Shown here: positions 42,601 through 53,420 of the stretch, piece after piece
Numbering within the stretch: position 1 is the first letter of the stretch
How the letters are laid out: the number at the start of each line of letters is the position of its first letter
Assembly (NCBI RefSeq): GCF_008728515.1
Contig: NC_044984.1
Coordinates: 101,821,407 to 101,885,406, forward strand
From: Papio anubis
Taxonomy: Eukaryota; Chordata; Mammalia; Primates; Cercopithecidae
Length of the DNA stretch: 64,000 nucleotides
Direction: 5' to 3'
Program-made: the position numbers and the translations under genes
Notes under the pieces: model-generated
Database searches by the model: none
The model's input: the letters and a program-made list of their open reading frames with translations, nothing else
Told to the model about the DNA's origin: nothing

Positions 42601-43747
42601 CATACCTGCAGTTACGCAATAAGTCCAGTGTGTTAGTTATAGCTCTACTCTGTTCTTTTCCACTAAGGAATGTAAATCAGAATGCAAGTGAGTAGAGGTA
42701 TCCTTGATGCAAACAGCACTACCAGTCAGGATACTTAGTTGCAAAAGCTGAACCTCTCATGACACCTAAAGCAGGAAGAAAACCTCTGGGAGGCCCAGTA
42801 TGGGTAGAAGATTAACAAATCTTTTCCCCTTCTGCATGAAAATTTGACCTTGAATTAACTGTCTAGCTCTGTTCCCCTGGAGGAAACCTTATAAAAATTG
42901 CAGTGTTAACTATGTTTCTGGGAAACATTGCTTATGGTCAGAATGATCCAAGATTGACAAATTACATCTGGCCTGGAGGTACCAGAAATATTTGATAAAG
43001 ACCCAGAGCTTTGGACTTCCCTTAATTTATTGACTCTTGTAACTAGCTGTGTCCTTTGAAGAGACCTTGGAAGCTATTGCTATGGAGTTGTTACAAGAGA
43101 TATTGGGGTTTGCAAACCAGGGCAGGGCAGCTCCCACAATCACCCATGTGGATCTCAGCTCCTTGCACCTGCATGTCACCTGGACAGGAGATAAGCTCCT
43201 GATGACTGGGCAAAGTGCTGCAAGGACTCCCACTGAAAGAATATCTGATACTGTCCTGCTGGGCCCAGGGTGGCCTATAATAGTCCCATGAATCTAAATG
43301 TTTACTGGATCTTAATAAGACTTCTGGTGGGCATTGAAGCCAGAGATCCAGGCTTTGAGGCTACATAACCTGGGATTGTACCCCAGGACTGCTCTAGCAG
43401 AGATCTCACAGCCACTGGTACTAGGCACAGACACTGGACCTTACACTACTGATGCTGGCCATTGAACACTCCAACAGGACCTCTGTCATTGTTGCCTCTA
43501 AAGGCTGAGTGTCTCTGTCATCACCCACATCAGCTCCACGTACCCTACATGTCACAGGACCTGCCTAGACCCTAACAAGGGAGTCTGGGAAGGTGAATTT
43601 CTACCTGGTAGAACCATGGATTCATAATATGGAAAATTCTCCAAACACCAAGTAACATCATCAGTGGTTCTGGGAAGCTAAAAGAAAAAAAAAGAAAAGA
43701 AAAACAACAACAACAAAAACTGACAAAGTCCACTATATTCTTCTAAT
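42600..43747. other. Unidentified segment ending in an A-rich tract
   Basis: This segment has no family I recognise. It ends in AAAGAAAAAAAAAGAAAAG and CAACAACAACAAAAAC at 43,680-43,720, which looks like a retro-insertion tail. It contains two diverged versions of an ATCACCCAYRT...CAGCTCC...CATGTCAC string near 43,140 and 43,520. An 80-codon plus-strand frame (43,049-43,291) has no recognisable domain. Confidence 0.4.
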
Positions 43748-43990
43748 TTTGGCTCACTGCAACCTCCACCTTCCAGGTTCAAGCGATTCTCCCGCCTCAG
43801 CTTCCCAAATAGCTGGGACTACAGGTGTGTGCTATCACACCCAACTAATATTTTTTGTATTTTTAGAAGAGACAGGGTTTCACCATTTTGGCTGGACTGG
43901 TCTCAAACTCCTGACCTCAACTGATCCGCCTGCCTCGGCCTCCCAAAGTGCTGGGATTACAGATGTGAGCCATTGTGCCCAGTCTCTGCT
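43748..43990 (-). mobile_element. Alu, partial
   Basis: It begins at GGCTCACTGCAACCTCC without the usual poly-T head and ends GCCATTGTGCCCAGTC. Confidence 0.93.
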
Positions 43991-44254
43991 AATTTACTTT
44001 AAAAAAATAATAATAATAACACACAAGTGAATCATTTGCACAGGCCAGCACTTATTACTATTATTAGCCACACAAGTCACAACTGACTGGCTTACACATC
44101 ACAGTTGAGAACCAAAATACCACCCCAATATAAGGACTCCTTGGTCTAACACCCTGGAAGCCTCAATAGCAAGAAGGAGGAGAGGAGAGCCATTCCTGGT
44201 ATCCTGAGCAGGGATTCAGAAGGTCTATTCTCAGAGGAAGAATGCTACTTCCTC

Positions 44255-44370
44255 ATCTTCCTGAGGGAGCAATCATGTCTGGCTCATTTTACAGTCCCCT
44301 ACAATGCCCAGCCCAGGGCTAATGGCTCTGGAGAAATTCAGAGTTGCTGGATGAATGGGGACGTGCTAGA
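44255..44370 (+). mobile_element. L2 LINE 3' end
   Basis: CATGTCTGGCTCATTTTACAG, CAATGCCCAGCCCAGGGC and GTTGCTGGATGAATGGGG. Confidence 0.6.
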
Positions 44371-44632
44371 GCGAGAACAGGAGATATTAGATCTGTTTTC
44401 TGTAGACCTGGAATCTCAACCACCATATAAATGATTCTTAAGGAGAAAAAAAAATACATGTTGAATTCTAAATTATTGACTCAAAAAGCAAAGTTTTGAA
44501 ACATGATCCATTTGTAACTTGAGCATTGTGGCAATTTATTTCCTCTGTCCATGGTAAAAACTGCTGTAGTTCCACTATGTTTCAAACTGCAGGTTACAGC
44601 CCATGAGTGGGCCATTACATCAATGTGCTAGA

Positions 44633-44846
44633 GGTTAGCTAACAACACCCTGCTGGTAAATCTGGCCCACTGTCTGTTTTTACAAATAAAGTTTTATTGG
44701 AATACAGCCACACTCATTTGTTTACATATTATTTGTGGCTGCTTTTGCACTGTGACAGAGTTGCTTAGTTATGACAGAGACTTTAGGGTCCAGAAAGCTG
44801 AGAATACTATTTGACCGTTCCCAGAAGAAGTTTGCTGACCTCTAAT
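44633..44846 (-). mobile_element. Non-autonomous hAT element
   Basis: AATCTGGCCCACTGTCTG, AATAAAGTTTTATTGGAATAC and AGCCACACTCATTTGTTTAC, ending GTTTGCTGACC, is a common mammalian hAT fossil. The name is not assigned. Confidence 0.75.
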
Positions 44847-44863
44847 ATGGGTTGCAATCTTCT

Positions 44864-45183
44864 TTTTTTTCTGTTTTTTTGTTTTTTGTTTTTTGTTTTT
44901 TTGAGACGGAGTTTCGCTCTTATTGCCCAGGCTGGAGTGCAATGGCACAATCTCTGCTCACTGTGACCTCTGCCTCCCAGGTTCAAGCGATTCTCATGCC
45001 TCAGCCTCCCGAGTAGCTGGGATTACAGGCATGCACCGCCGTGCCCGGCTAATGTTGTATTTTTAGTAGAGATATGGTTTCGCCATGTTAGTCAGGCTGG
45101 TCTCAAACTCCTGACATCAGGTGATCCGCCCACCTCATTTTCCCAAAGTGCTAGGATTATAGGCGTGAGCCACCATGCCCGGC
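44864..45183 (-). mobile_element. Alu
   Basis: A TTTTTTGTTTTTTG head, GAGACGGAGTTTCGCTCTTA, ending CACCATGCCCGGCC. The flanks share AATCTTC. Confidence 0.95.
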
Positions 45184-45264
45184 CATAATCTTCATTTTCA
45201 GAAAAATCAGAGAGAATTAAATTTTTAAAATCAGAGTAGTTTTTACCCCGGTTTTATTAACCTA

Positions 45265-45365
45265 ACTGAAGTTGATTTATTGCCCAAGGTCACATCTGAA
45301 GTTGGAGAAGGAATACTTGAACCTTTGGAGTTAAGCCCTGGTCTGGGTTCTTATCCGTTAGCCTG
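45265..45365 (-). mobile_element. MIR SINE fragment
   Basis: TTGCCCAAGGTCACATCTG and CCTGGTCTGGGTTCTTATCC. Confidence 0.5.
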
Positions 45366-45449
45366 TTTTGCTTCCATGGGCAGTGGTTTTAAAGAAACAA
45401 AGTTTGAAAGTCTCATCCCCAGTCCCTAGAATTTTTTTCATAATCTTCA

Positions 45450-45690
45450 TTAGTATTTTCAGGGTATAAAATGAATACACTTATTAAATAAAATGTGACA
45501 AAGTCCAAAAAATATAAAGAAGGAACTTTGAATGACTCCTAGTCTTTGTATCCAGGGATAAGCACTGTGACTCTATAAGGCATTTCCTTCTAGTGTAGTT
45601 TTCTGCGTACACACAAAAGTTTTTGTTTGTTTCACAATATAGGATCCAGATACTACACCTACTTTTATTGATTTGTTCCATTGGATAGCC
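45450..45690 (-). mobile_element. Ancient L1 fragment (L1ME-like)
   Basis: GTATCCAGGGATAAGCACTG, AAGGCATTTCCTTCTAGTG and TCTGCGTACACACAAAAG resemble an old L1 3' UTR reverse strand. Confidence 0.5.
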
Positions 45691-45889
45691 TTTGAAAGGA
45701 TGACTTTTCATTGGGCTGTTCTGTCATTGGACATGAAATTTAGTCAAAGGAGATCTTAGAACAGAGAAAATTCGCTTCTTTCATGTCGAAGTTAATGAAA
45801 CTGAAGCCCAGAGTGATGAGGGACTTGGCTGGAGTCACGAGCACATTTCCAGAGGCTTTGCAAGGCAGTGCCTCCATGCCTTTACTTAT

Positions 45890-46075
45890 ATTTTGCCCTC
45901 TTGAAATGCTTCCTACCCTCTGTGCCATCCTCTAGCTACCTCAAGTTCATCCTTCAAGATCCAATTTAGGCATCACCTCCTCCAGAAACCCTTCCCTACC
46001 ACTTCAGATTGTACTAAATGATCAGTGCATAGCATATAGTAAGTGCTCAATAAATGCTTGCAGAACTGAACAGAG
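45890..46075 (+). mobile_element. L2 LINE 3' end
   Basis: CCTTCAAGATCCAATTTAGG, ATCACCTCCTCCAGAAACCC and AGCATATAGTAAGTGCTC followed by AATAAATG. Confidence 0.85.
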
Positions 46076-46139
46076 CTGTGCCTGAAACCTAGGTATTCCT
46101 GCTTCCAGCCCAGAGAGCCATGTTGCCGAATCAACTCAG

Positions 46140-46310
46140 GCAGTCCTCAGTTTGGTACTGGTTCTTGCATTCAAGTGCTGTCTGACCTCAAGGCTTCAGT
46201 TTCTTCAGCTGTGAACAAGAAATAATAATTTCTACTTCATGGGGCTGTTTCAGTGACAAATGAACTAACTTACATAAGTGTCACGCATGATCATTGACAC
46301 CATGGCGGGT
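46140..46310 (+). mobile_element. MIR SINE
   Basis: GCTGTCTGACCTCAAGGC, TTCAGTTTCTTCAGCTGTG and ACTTCATGGGGCTGTTTCAG. Confidence 0.6.
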
Positions 46311-46391
46311 GATCCTTAAATGGTGGGGATTATTCTCTACTCCCTTAATCCAGATTGATCTCTTCTTTGATATCGCAAGAGATTTTGATGA

Positions 46392-46600
46392 ACACTTACA
46401 AATGTGGCAGGCCCTGCTCTAAATACTTTATGTGTATTAACTCATTCAGTCCTCCCAATACTCCTTGAGTCAGGAGCAGATAGCCTTACGTCTTTCCATT
46501 TTACGGATGAGGAAACTGAGATGCAACACGGTTGCGTAACTTGCCCAAAGTCATGCACATTGGGGAAAGTCTGTAAGTATCACAAATGTCAAATGAGTGC
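46392..46600 (-). mobile_element. MIR SINE
   Basis: GTGTATTAACTCATTCAGTC, TTTTACGGATGAGGAAACTG and GTAACTTGCCCAAAGTCATG. Confidence 0.85.
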
Positions 46601-46799
46601 TGGGTCACTATAGGGACAGGAGCTACATGCTAAGGGAACAGAATATGCACCATCAGGGGAGGAAGGTGAGTGGACAGAGAGTGAGACCTTGTCCAGAAGA
46701 GGCTTCGGATGCAGCCCCAGACCAAGCTGGAAGGAAGTTTGAGAAACTGGATAAGGCGGCAGGATGTTCTCCTCTAGGCAGTGAAGAATGCAGAAGAGA

Positions 46800-47115
46800 C
46801 TGGGTGTGGTGGCTCAAACCTGTAATCCCAGCACTTTGGGAGGCCAAAGCAGGGAGATCACCTGAGGGCAGGAATGCGAGACCATCCTGGCCAACATGGC
46901 AAAACCCCATCTCTACTAAAAATACAAAAAATTAACTAGACATGGTGGCACATGCCTGTAGTCCCAGCTACTCGGGAGGCTGAGGCACAAGAATCACTTG
47001 AACCCGGGAGGTGGAGGTAGCGGTGAGCCAAGATTGTGCCACTGCAGTCCAACCTGGGTGACAGAGCAGGGCTCTGTCTTGAGAGAGTGAGACAGAAAGA
47101 GAGAGAGAGAGAGAG
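46800..47115 (+). mobile_element. Alu with GA-rich tail
   Basis: CTGGGTGTGGTGGCTCAAACC to a GACAGAAAGAGAGAGAGAG tail. CAGAAGAG is repeated on both sides (46,791 and 47,127). Confidence 0.95.
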
Positions 47116-47209
47116 AAGAGGAATTCAGAAGAGCTCAGAGAGGGATGCTGAGCAGGGAGGGAAGAGATCAGAACTGTGTCTGAAACCCCAATAGAAGCAT
47201 AAGGGATGG

Positions 47210-47350
47210 TAATGGAGAGTACTGAACATTTGGTGAGCGTCTACTATGTGTCATGTACTGTGTGAGACACTTTACATACAGAGTTTAATTTAACCCCCAC
47301 ATCAGCCTTGTGAAGTAGGTTATGCCTCACCTGCAGATGATAAAATTAAG
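47210..47350 (-). mobile_element. MIR SINE
   Basis: GGTGAGCGTCTACTATGTGTC, CATCAGCCTTGTGAAGTAGG and CACCTGCAGATGATAAAATT. Confidence 0.7.
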
Positions 47351-47404
47351 TCTTTGATCCTAAATTGCTGCTTCGTAGGAAAATGTTATTTGAAACCTAA
47401 GGAT

Positions 47405-47512
47405 CTTCATAGAACATTTTTTATTTTTAATTAATAAATAATATTTGATATGCTTATGGGGTACAGTGTGATATTTCAATACATGTGTACATCATTTAGG
47501 AAGAATGGTTCT
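47405..47512 (-). mobile_element. L1 3' end fragment
   Basis: TTAATTAATAAATAATATTTG, then CTTATGGGGTACAGTGTGAT and CAATACATGTGTACATC, is an L1PB/L1MA-type reverse terminus. Confidence 0.7.
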
Positions 47513-47524
47513 AGATTTTTTTTG

Positions 47525-47765
47525 TAATTCTAGAGCCAGAACACCTAGGTGAATATCAGAGCTCTAATACTCATGAGCTGTGTGGCCTTAAATAAGTTAC
47601 TTAGCCACTCTGAGCCTCAGTTTCCTTATCTGTAAAATGGAAGATAATCATAGAATCTACTTCAGAGGGCCGTTATTAAGCAATTTTGTGTTAATATATT
47701 TTAAGCACTTAAAACTCAGCACACATTAGCCTTTTTATAGATAATGGTCATTATTATTCTCACCA
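47525..47765 (+). mobile_element. MIR SINE, well preserved
   Basis: GAGCTGTGTGGCCTTAAATA, CTCTGAGCCTCAGTTTCC, TTATCTGTAAAATGGAAG and AGAGGGCCGTTATTAAG. Confidence 0.88.
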
Positions 47766-47811
47766 TCATGGTGTTTACGGCTTGGATATATATTCCAGCA
47801 GAGTCTTTCAA

Positions 47812-47965
47812 GCATTCATGATTTGAATCACCTAGGATCTTCTTAAAATGGAGATCCTATTCATTAGGACTGGGGTGGGGCATGAGATTCTCCATTTCTA
47901 ACAAGCTCCCAGGTGAGGCTGTTGCTGCTGGCTCAGGGACAACACTGTGAATAACAAGGTATAGT
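47812..47965 (+). mobile_element. MER5A-like hAT element
   Basis: TTTGAATCACCTAGGATC, GACTGGGGTGGGGCATGAG, TTTCTAACAAGCTCCCAGG and GGGACAACACTGTG track MER5A. Confidence 0.82.
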
Positions 47966-47984
47966 CATTTTTTGTGCGTGTGTC

Positions 47985-48112
47985 TTATCTCTGTTCCTTA
48001 CCCGAAACCAACCTCCATTTACAAGTTACCTAAAGGCAAGAAATCAGCTTTTGTAGTGACTTTTGTCTCCCTGGTAGAGCTTAGCCTGTCATAGGTGCTT
48101 ATAAATATTCCT
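47985..48112 (+). mobile_element. L2 LINE 3' fragment
   Basis: ACCTAAAGGCAAGAAATCAG, then TAGAGCTTAGCCTGTCATAG and GTGCTTATAAATATTC. Confidence 0.5.
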
Positions 48113-48780
48113 CAGACTTTGGGGACTGGAGTGAGCCTTGCAGGGCCTCGACTCCCCTTCCCTCATGCGAGGCTGGATCCCTCTGCAGTTTGCTGACATG
48201 AATGGGTCCCCAAGGTCAGACATGGCCAGCCTGCAGAACTCTCAGGCTTTGGAGCAGTAGCTGCCAAGTGATAGCTTCTAGCATCCCAATTTAACGGTCA
48301 TCCTCAGCCTAACAAGGCAGCCAGCTCCTCTAACGTGGCTCAGGAATGGCAAATGAGTGACAAGCTTTACCAGGGAAAGGCGAGGCAGGATTTGACAGAT
48401 GTCCTCCCTGGGGACAGCACCAGGGCAAATCCTAAACTTCACCCGCTTCAGGCCTGTTAAACACCTCCGGCCTTCAGGGCTTGTCAAACAGCTTCCACTT
48501 GGTTGCCCAGGAGTTCTCAGCCGAGGGGGAGAAATTGTTTCTGACCATAGGTGACAAGCTGCGAGGTTCAAGTTTAAGAAACAGCTCTCTCTGGGAACAT
48601 GCATGTTTAGTCTGATCAGATGGATAGGCTGCACTTGTTCATTTCAATGTCCAGGTCTTTTTGGAATCCCGCTAAACTGGCTGCTACATTAATCTAGTTT
48701 AGTCTAATACCAGCTTCTCTTTATTTCATGGGAAAAGGGAAAAAAAAATCTGACTTCTATGACACAAAGACTAAGGAACC
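48113..48780. other. Unique block, possible conserved non-coding DNA
   Basis: About 670 bp without any recognised repeat in an otherwise repeat-crowded area. It contains a 118-codon minus-strand frame (48,278-48,634) without a domain. Whether it is conserved cannot be judged from the sequence alone. Confidence 0.35.
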
Positions 48781-48781
48781 A

Positions 48782-48968
48782 GAGCTGCACTGGCCAGCAT
48801 GGTCACCACTAACCATGTGTGGCTATTTACATTTAAATGGATTCAAATTAAATAAAATACCATGTGCCTCATTTCAGATGCTTGACAGCTACATGTGGCT
48901 CAGTGGCTCCCATATTGCACAGCATAGGACATTCCCATCATCACAGAAACGTCTATGGGACAGCCCTG
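48782..48968 (-). mobile_element. Non-autonomous hAT element (MER type)
   Basis: AGAGCTGCACTGGCCAGCAT, ACCATGTGTGGCTATTTAC, ACATGTGGCTCAGTGGC and ATGGGACAGCCCTG. A related copy lies at 61,624. Confidence 0.7.
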
Positions 48969-49139
48969 AACTAGAGACTTAATGCAGGTAGTATCCCCCT
49001 TCTAGAAAAACAGACTGAAAATCTCACTCTCAGAGCGACAGAGAAGGATTCATTGTAGAGACCAGGGACCAACTCACCTACTGAAACGTATGCCACATGA
49101 CTGTGTTTTGATCCTCTTAGAGCTGAGTTTCTTAAAGCA

Positions 49140-49257
49140 GCCATCATCATCATCACCATCTCATTTTGCCAGGTGTTTATGGTGTGTCAGGCTGTCTTCT
49201 AAGTGCATGAGCTCATTGATTTCTCACAAGACTCTTATGAGCCTGTCAGCATCAAAT
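49140..49257 (-). mobile_element. MIR SINE, left part (split by Alu)
   Basis: TTTTGCCAGGTGTTTATGG, TCTTCTAAGTGCATGAGCTC and CAAGACTCTTATGAGCC. It resumes at 49,588. Confidence 0.75.
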
Positions 49258-49570
49258 TTTTTTTTTTTTTTTTTGAGCCAGAGTTTCGCTCTTGTTGCCA
49301 GGCTGGAGTGCAATGGTGCGATCTCGACTCGCCGCAACCTCCGCTTCCCCGCAACCTCCGCCTCCCAGGTTCAAGCAATTCTCCTACCTTAGTCTCCTGA
49401 GTAGCTGGGATTACGGGCATGCACCACCACACCCAGCTAATTTTTTATATTTTTAGTAGAGACGGGGTTTTTCCATGTTAGTCAGGCTGGACTCGAACTC
49501 CCGACCTCAGGTGATCCACCCACCTCGGCCTCCCAAAGTGCTGGGATTACAGGCGTGAGCCACCACACGA
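49258..49570 (-). mobile_element. Alu with internal 18-bp duplication
   Basis: Poly-T head, GAGCCAGAGTTTCGCTCTTG, ending AGCCACCACACGA. The segment CCGCAACCTCCGCYTCCC occurs twice in tandem at 49,331-49,367. Confidence 0.95.
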
Positions 49571-49587
49571 TTGCCCTATCTGTCTTG

Positions 49588-49700
49588 ATGATGAGGAACT
49601 TCAGGCTCAGAGAGGTTACGTAGCTTACCCAGGTCATACAGCTATCACCAAGCAGAACTGGGATGCAAAGGCAGGAGGCTTGAGTGCAGAGTTCACCCTC
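49588..49700 (-). mobile_element. MIR SINE, right part
   Basis: GATGAGGAACTTCAGGCTC, AGAGAGGTTACGTAGCTTAC and CAGGTCATACAGCTATC. Confidence 0.75.
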
Positions 49701-49907
49701 GCAACTGCATCCCACTGTGGGATGAGATGAGAAGGATGCAGGGTATAGAAAGAGGGCAGAGGAGTCCACGTGAAGGTGAAATGCCTGAAAATCTAAGGCC
49801 AAGAACATTCTTGCCTTAATATACATCGCCCTCCATCTTCCCTTTTTCCTTTTAGTTTTGTCCCTGGCTTAGGCACAACAAATATTGCTAATAAAAGTGG
49901 AATAATG

Positions 49908-50207
49908 GGCCGGGCATGGTGGTTCACGCCTGTAATCTCAGCACTTTGGGAGTCCAAGGCGGGTGGATCACCTGAGGTCAGGAGTTTGAGACCAGTCTGA
50001 CCAAGATGGTGAAACCCCCATCTCTACTAAAAATACAATAATTAGCTGGGCATGGTGACACGTGCCTGTAAACCCAGGTACTTGGGAGGCTGAGGCAGAA
50101 GAATCACTTGAACCCGGGAGTTTGAGGTTGCAGTGAGCCGAGACTGTGCCATTGCACTTCAGTCTGGGCAACAGAGCAAAACTCTGTTTCAAAGAAACAA
50201 ACAAACA
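49908..50207 (+). mobile_element. Alu
   Basis: GGGCCGGGCATGGTGGTTCAC to a CAAACAAACAAAA tail. A 15-bp duplication AAAAGTGGAATAATG / AAAAGTGGTATAATG flanks it (49,893 and 50,208). Confidence 0.95.
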
Positions 50208-50295
50208 AAAAGTGGTATAATGATAATCAAATCACTCCATTTGATTGGACAGCCTTTGAGAAACATGTTAATCTTCTGACACAAATTGCTGTATA

Positions 50296-50644
50296 CAGTG
50301 ATATGTTGCTTAACAATAAGGATACACTCTGAGAAATGCATCATTAGGTGATTTTGTCATTGTGGGAACATTGCAGAGTGTACTTACATGAACCCAGCTA
50401 GTGTAGCCTCACCTCCACACCTAAGCTACACGGTGGAGCCTATGGCTCCCAGGCTACAAACCTGTATAGCATGTTACTCTACTGAATACTGTAGGAAATT
50501 GTAACATAGTGGCATTTGTGCATCTAAACATATCTAAACCTAGAAAAGCTTCAGTAAAAATACAGTATTATAATCTTATGGGACCACGATCATATATGAG
50601 GTTTGTTACTGACCAGAATGTCATTATCATGCAGTACGTGATTA
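50296..50644 (+). mobile_element. Tigger/mariner-like element (copy 2, uninterrupted)
   Basis: 349 bp from CAGTGATATGTTGCTTAAC to GCAGTACGTGATTA, flanked by TA on each side. Inside are TGGGACCACGATCATATATG and CTAAACATATCTAAACC, shared in reverse with 17,985 and 60,481. Confidence 0.72.
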
Positions 50645-50829
50645 TATATAAATAAACTCAGAAGCTGCCTCTTAAATCTTTACTTCAATATTACTTGAGC
50701 TTTCATTTTTCATTTTATTTTAATGTTTTTCATTGTTGATTCTATATATTATTAAGCTTTTATCAGTCAGTCGTTCATTTAGTCAATCCATAAACATGCA
50801 TTAAGTGCCAGCTATAAGCACAATAATAG

Positions 50830-51065
50830 TAAGAGATAATATTCATCGAATTCTGTATGTGCCAGGCACCATTCTAAGTACTTTACGTGAATTAACTCAT
50901 TTATCCCCCATTATAACTCCATGAGGTAGGTATTATTATTGTCATCCCCGTTTTACAGATGGACAAAGTGAGGCTGAGGATAGCTAATTTGCCCAAGATC
51001 ACAGGGCCTGGAAGTGGTAGCACAGGGATTCAGGCCCAGCAGGCTGGCTCCAGAACCCGCTCCCT
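50830..51065 (-). mobile_element. MIR SINE, long
   Basis: TATGTGCCAGGCACCATTC, CCATGAGGTAGGTATTATT, CCCCGTTTTACAGATGGAC and AGGCTGGCTCCAGAACCCG. Confidence 0.92.
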
Positions 51066-51742
51066 TTACCACCATACCTTTGCTGCTGTGTGTCCAGCCC
51101 TTTGCTAGGGAGTGGGGACTCCGGGAGGCCTCACGTGGCTCATGTCCAGCACAGCCAGAATGGAGAAAGAGTGTAGTGTCAGAAGGGAACTACTGGAAGT
51201 GGGACAGATCAGGCAAGGCGGTATTTGAGTCGGACTTTGAAAGATGAAAAAAACCAGCCATTTGATGATTGGAAGTGGGGAAGGTGTTCTAGGCAAGAGG
51301 AGCAGCTGTCAAAGGCTCCAGGCTGGAAATCCGGAGATAGTGGGGGACGCATAGACCAACTGAGACAGACTAGCACAGGGGCTCTACTGCCCATCAGCTG
51401 GTTTGCAGAGGTGCAGCTGTTTAACCAGTTATTAAAATGCTTCTCTCTATGGGTTGGCAAAAAGCCACTGCCCCAAGTGCTCCCAACCCCACGATGTCCC
51501 TGCCATCCAGCAACAACAGCTTGGCATCTGGCCCTGCAGGTGCTCCAGGAGGCCCTGTCTGCACTAAGGCTGTAGGAGTTGATCGGTGCCTGAGCCTTCA
51601 CAGTAGTTAAATATTTAGAATATCATCCTGAGTTGAAAGTGTCAGGGAGAGGGTTTTGTCCTGCAGGTGTCATGGGTGGCTTTGTTCCTTTGACAGCAGG
51701 GTTAGGGTTGAAGGTTTGGATCAGGGGAGAAACATAAGCAAA
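51066..51742. other. Mostly unique sequence, weak family X piece
   Basis: GGAAGGTGTTCTAGGCAAGAGG and TCAAAGGCTCCAGGCTGG near 51,280 resemble family X. The rest is unassigned. Frames of 116-130 codons on opposite strands overlap each other. Confidence 0.4.
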
Positions 51743-51744
51743 AT

Positions 51745-51865
51745 CCAAATGCCTCTGCTCATGCTTCAGGACTCAGCTGCATCCCCACCTCTCCCGTGAA
51801 AGCTTTGCTGACCTGTGCCCTTGGCAGAAGGTCTTCTCTGTTCACAACCCCTTCAGTGAATAATT
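51745..51865 (+). mobile_element. L2 LINE fragment
   Basis: CATGCTTCAGGACTCAGCTGC, then CCGTGAAAGCTTTGCTGACC. Confidence 0.6.
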
Positions 51866-51867
51866 TT

Positions 51868-52095
51868 AACAGTCCTTGAGTGCCAGCTCATGCCAGGCCG
51901 TGTGATGAGAGCTTTTCCAGAGCATTCCACTTAAATTTCACAGTCACCCTCTCAGCTACTGTTATTTTGCCTATTTAACAGATGAGAAGAGTGAGCAGAC
52001 GTTCTGGGGCTTGCCCAAGGTCACACAGCTAAGTTAGGATGTGGCGGGGCTGGAGGTTGGGCCCCAGCACTGTGGTTCCAGAGCGTGCATCCTCT
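51868..52095 (-). mobile_element. MIR SINE
   Basis: TTGAGTGCCAGCTCATGCC, TATTTAACAGATGAGAAGAG and GCTTGCCCAAGGTCACACAG. Confidence 0.85.
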
Positions 52096-52139
52096 TGCCC
52101 ACCCACCGTGGGTCCCCATGACTGCTCTGGCATTATTTG

Positions 52140-52260
52140 CTTCCATGTCTGTCTCCACTGCCAGGCTTTGAGCTCTGCACAAGCAGGGATGGGGCTTTGA
52201 TCATTTGTCTCACTTTCTGACAGCCAGACAAGGACTGGCACAGAGTGGGTGGGGAAGAGA
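52140..52260 (+). mobile_element. L2 LINE 3' fragment
   Basis: GGCTTTGAGCTCTGCACAAG, CAGGGATGGGGCTTTGATC and AGGACTGGCACAGAGTGG. Confidence 0.6.
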
Positions 52261-52261
52261 A

Positions 52262-53028
52262 GGATCAGTTAGGACCTGGCCCCAGGGGACTGGAGCAGAG
52301 AGAGATGTAAGGACCAGCTGGATGCTTCCTGCAAGAGCCCCAAAGAGAGATGACAAGTCCGTAGCTGAGTGAGTGCCCTCCTCAGTGTCTCCCAGAGAGA
52401 GATCACCAGTTGGCCTCCTCCTTTCTCCTGAGTGGTCCCAAGGCAAGCCACATTGGCCTCCCCAGGTTGCTCTCATTTGCCTGGAACTGACAGCCCCGTG
52501 CATGCTGTGTGTCTGGGGCCAACACTCAGGGGGAAAAAACAACATTAGCGAATATTAGCCCTTGAAACTGCCCAGTGCAAACTGAGGGCTGGCCCAGCAT
52601 GGCAGGAACCAATGGAAGCCTGGAGCCCAAATGCCTGAGAGCAGAGGGGCCTGCAGAGAGAAAGCGCTCTCTGAGCTCATCCCACTTTTGAACCATCTGC
52701 CCCTGCTCCAAGTTTCCACTCTTTTTTTATCCTTTCAGAAATAGTGATATTGACAGCTGCTAGCACACAACTGGTTTTCACATGTTATGGGAAATAGCCC
52801 CGGCAGTAAATTTGGTCATTTGCCCAGTAGACATGGCATCTGAGTTGAATGTGCATTCTTCAAAGTCTGACTTCATAAACAAATCCTCTACAGGTATACA
52901 GTTCCCTGGATTTTTATTGATTTAATTACATTTTCCCCATCCCTCCATTTTGCTCTCCTCACAGACTACATCTTTTTATACCTACAATAAAAGGTGCTAT
53001 AAATTCAATTATTATTATTATTTCTTAC
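52262..53028. other. Unique intronic sequence
   Basis: Nothing recognised. Overlapping frames up to 111 codons lack support. Confidence 0.45.
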
Positions 53029-53029
53029 T

Positions 53030-53420
53030 GAAAAGGTATATATGCTTGTTTTTTAAATTTTGGAAACTACAGGAAAATATAAGGAAGAAAATTAAAATTA
53101 TTTACAATTCTGCTACCCTGAGGTAGCCAAAATTATTATTTAGTTTATTGTCTTGTCTTTTTTTAACACAAATAGGGAGGGTTTTGAACATAGTTACACT
53201 GTGTATATATAATTTTATGTCTTATTTTTATTTCACTTAATAGCATACCATCAGCATATTCCTGGTTGTACTATAGAACATGCATAAACATTCTTAATGA
53301 CTGCAGAATATTCCATCGTGTGACTGTACCGTAATTTGCCTAATGGCTCTAGGGTTCGTGGCCATTTGAATTGTTTCCAGTGTGCGAATTGCTGTTCTTT
53401 TAAAACTACCCACAGTGGTG
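53030..53420 (-). mobile_element. Ancient L1 (L1ME-like)
   Basis: AATTCTGCTACCCTGAGGTAG, AATATTCCATCGTGTGACTG and AATTGTTTCCAGTGTGCG: reverse strand of an old L1 3' part. Confidence 0.72.

Larger units (their letters stand above)
44577..45235 (+). mobile_element. hAT-like fossil with nested insertions
   Basis: CTATGTTTCAAACTGCAGGTT and CATGAGTGGGCCATTACATC match the element at 10,757. It is interrupted by a second hAT at 44,633 and by an Alu at 44,864, then continues past TCATTTTCAGAAAAATCAGAG. Confidence 0.45.

Noticed and set aside
43049..43291. 80-codon frame looking globular (starts SFEETLEAIAMELL)
   Set aside because: No family recognised; kept only as part of the unidentified segment.
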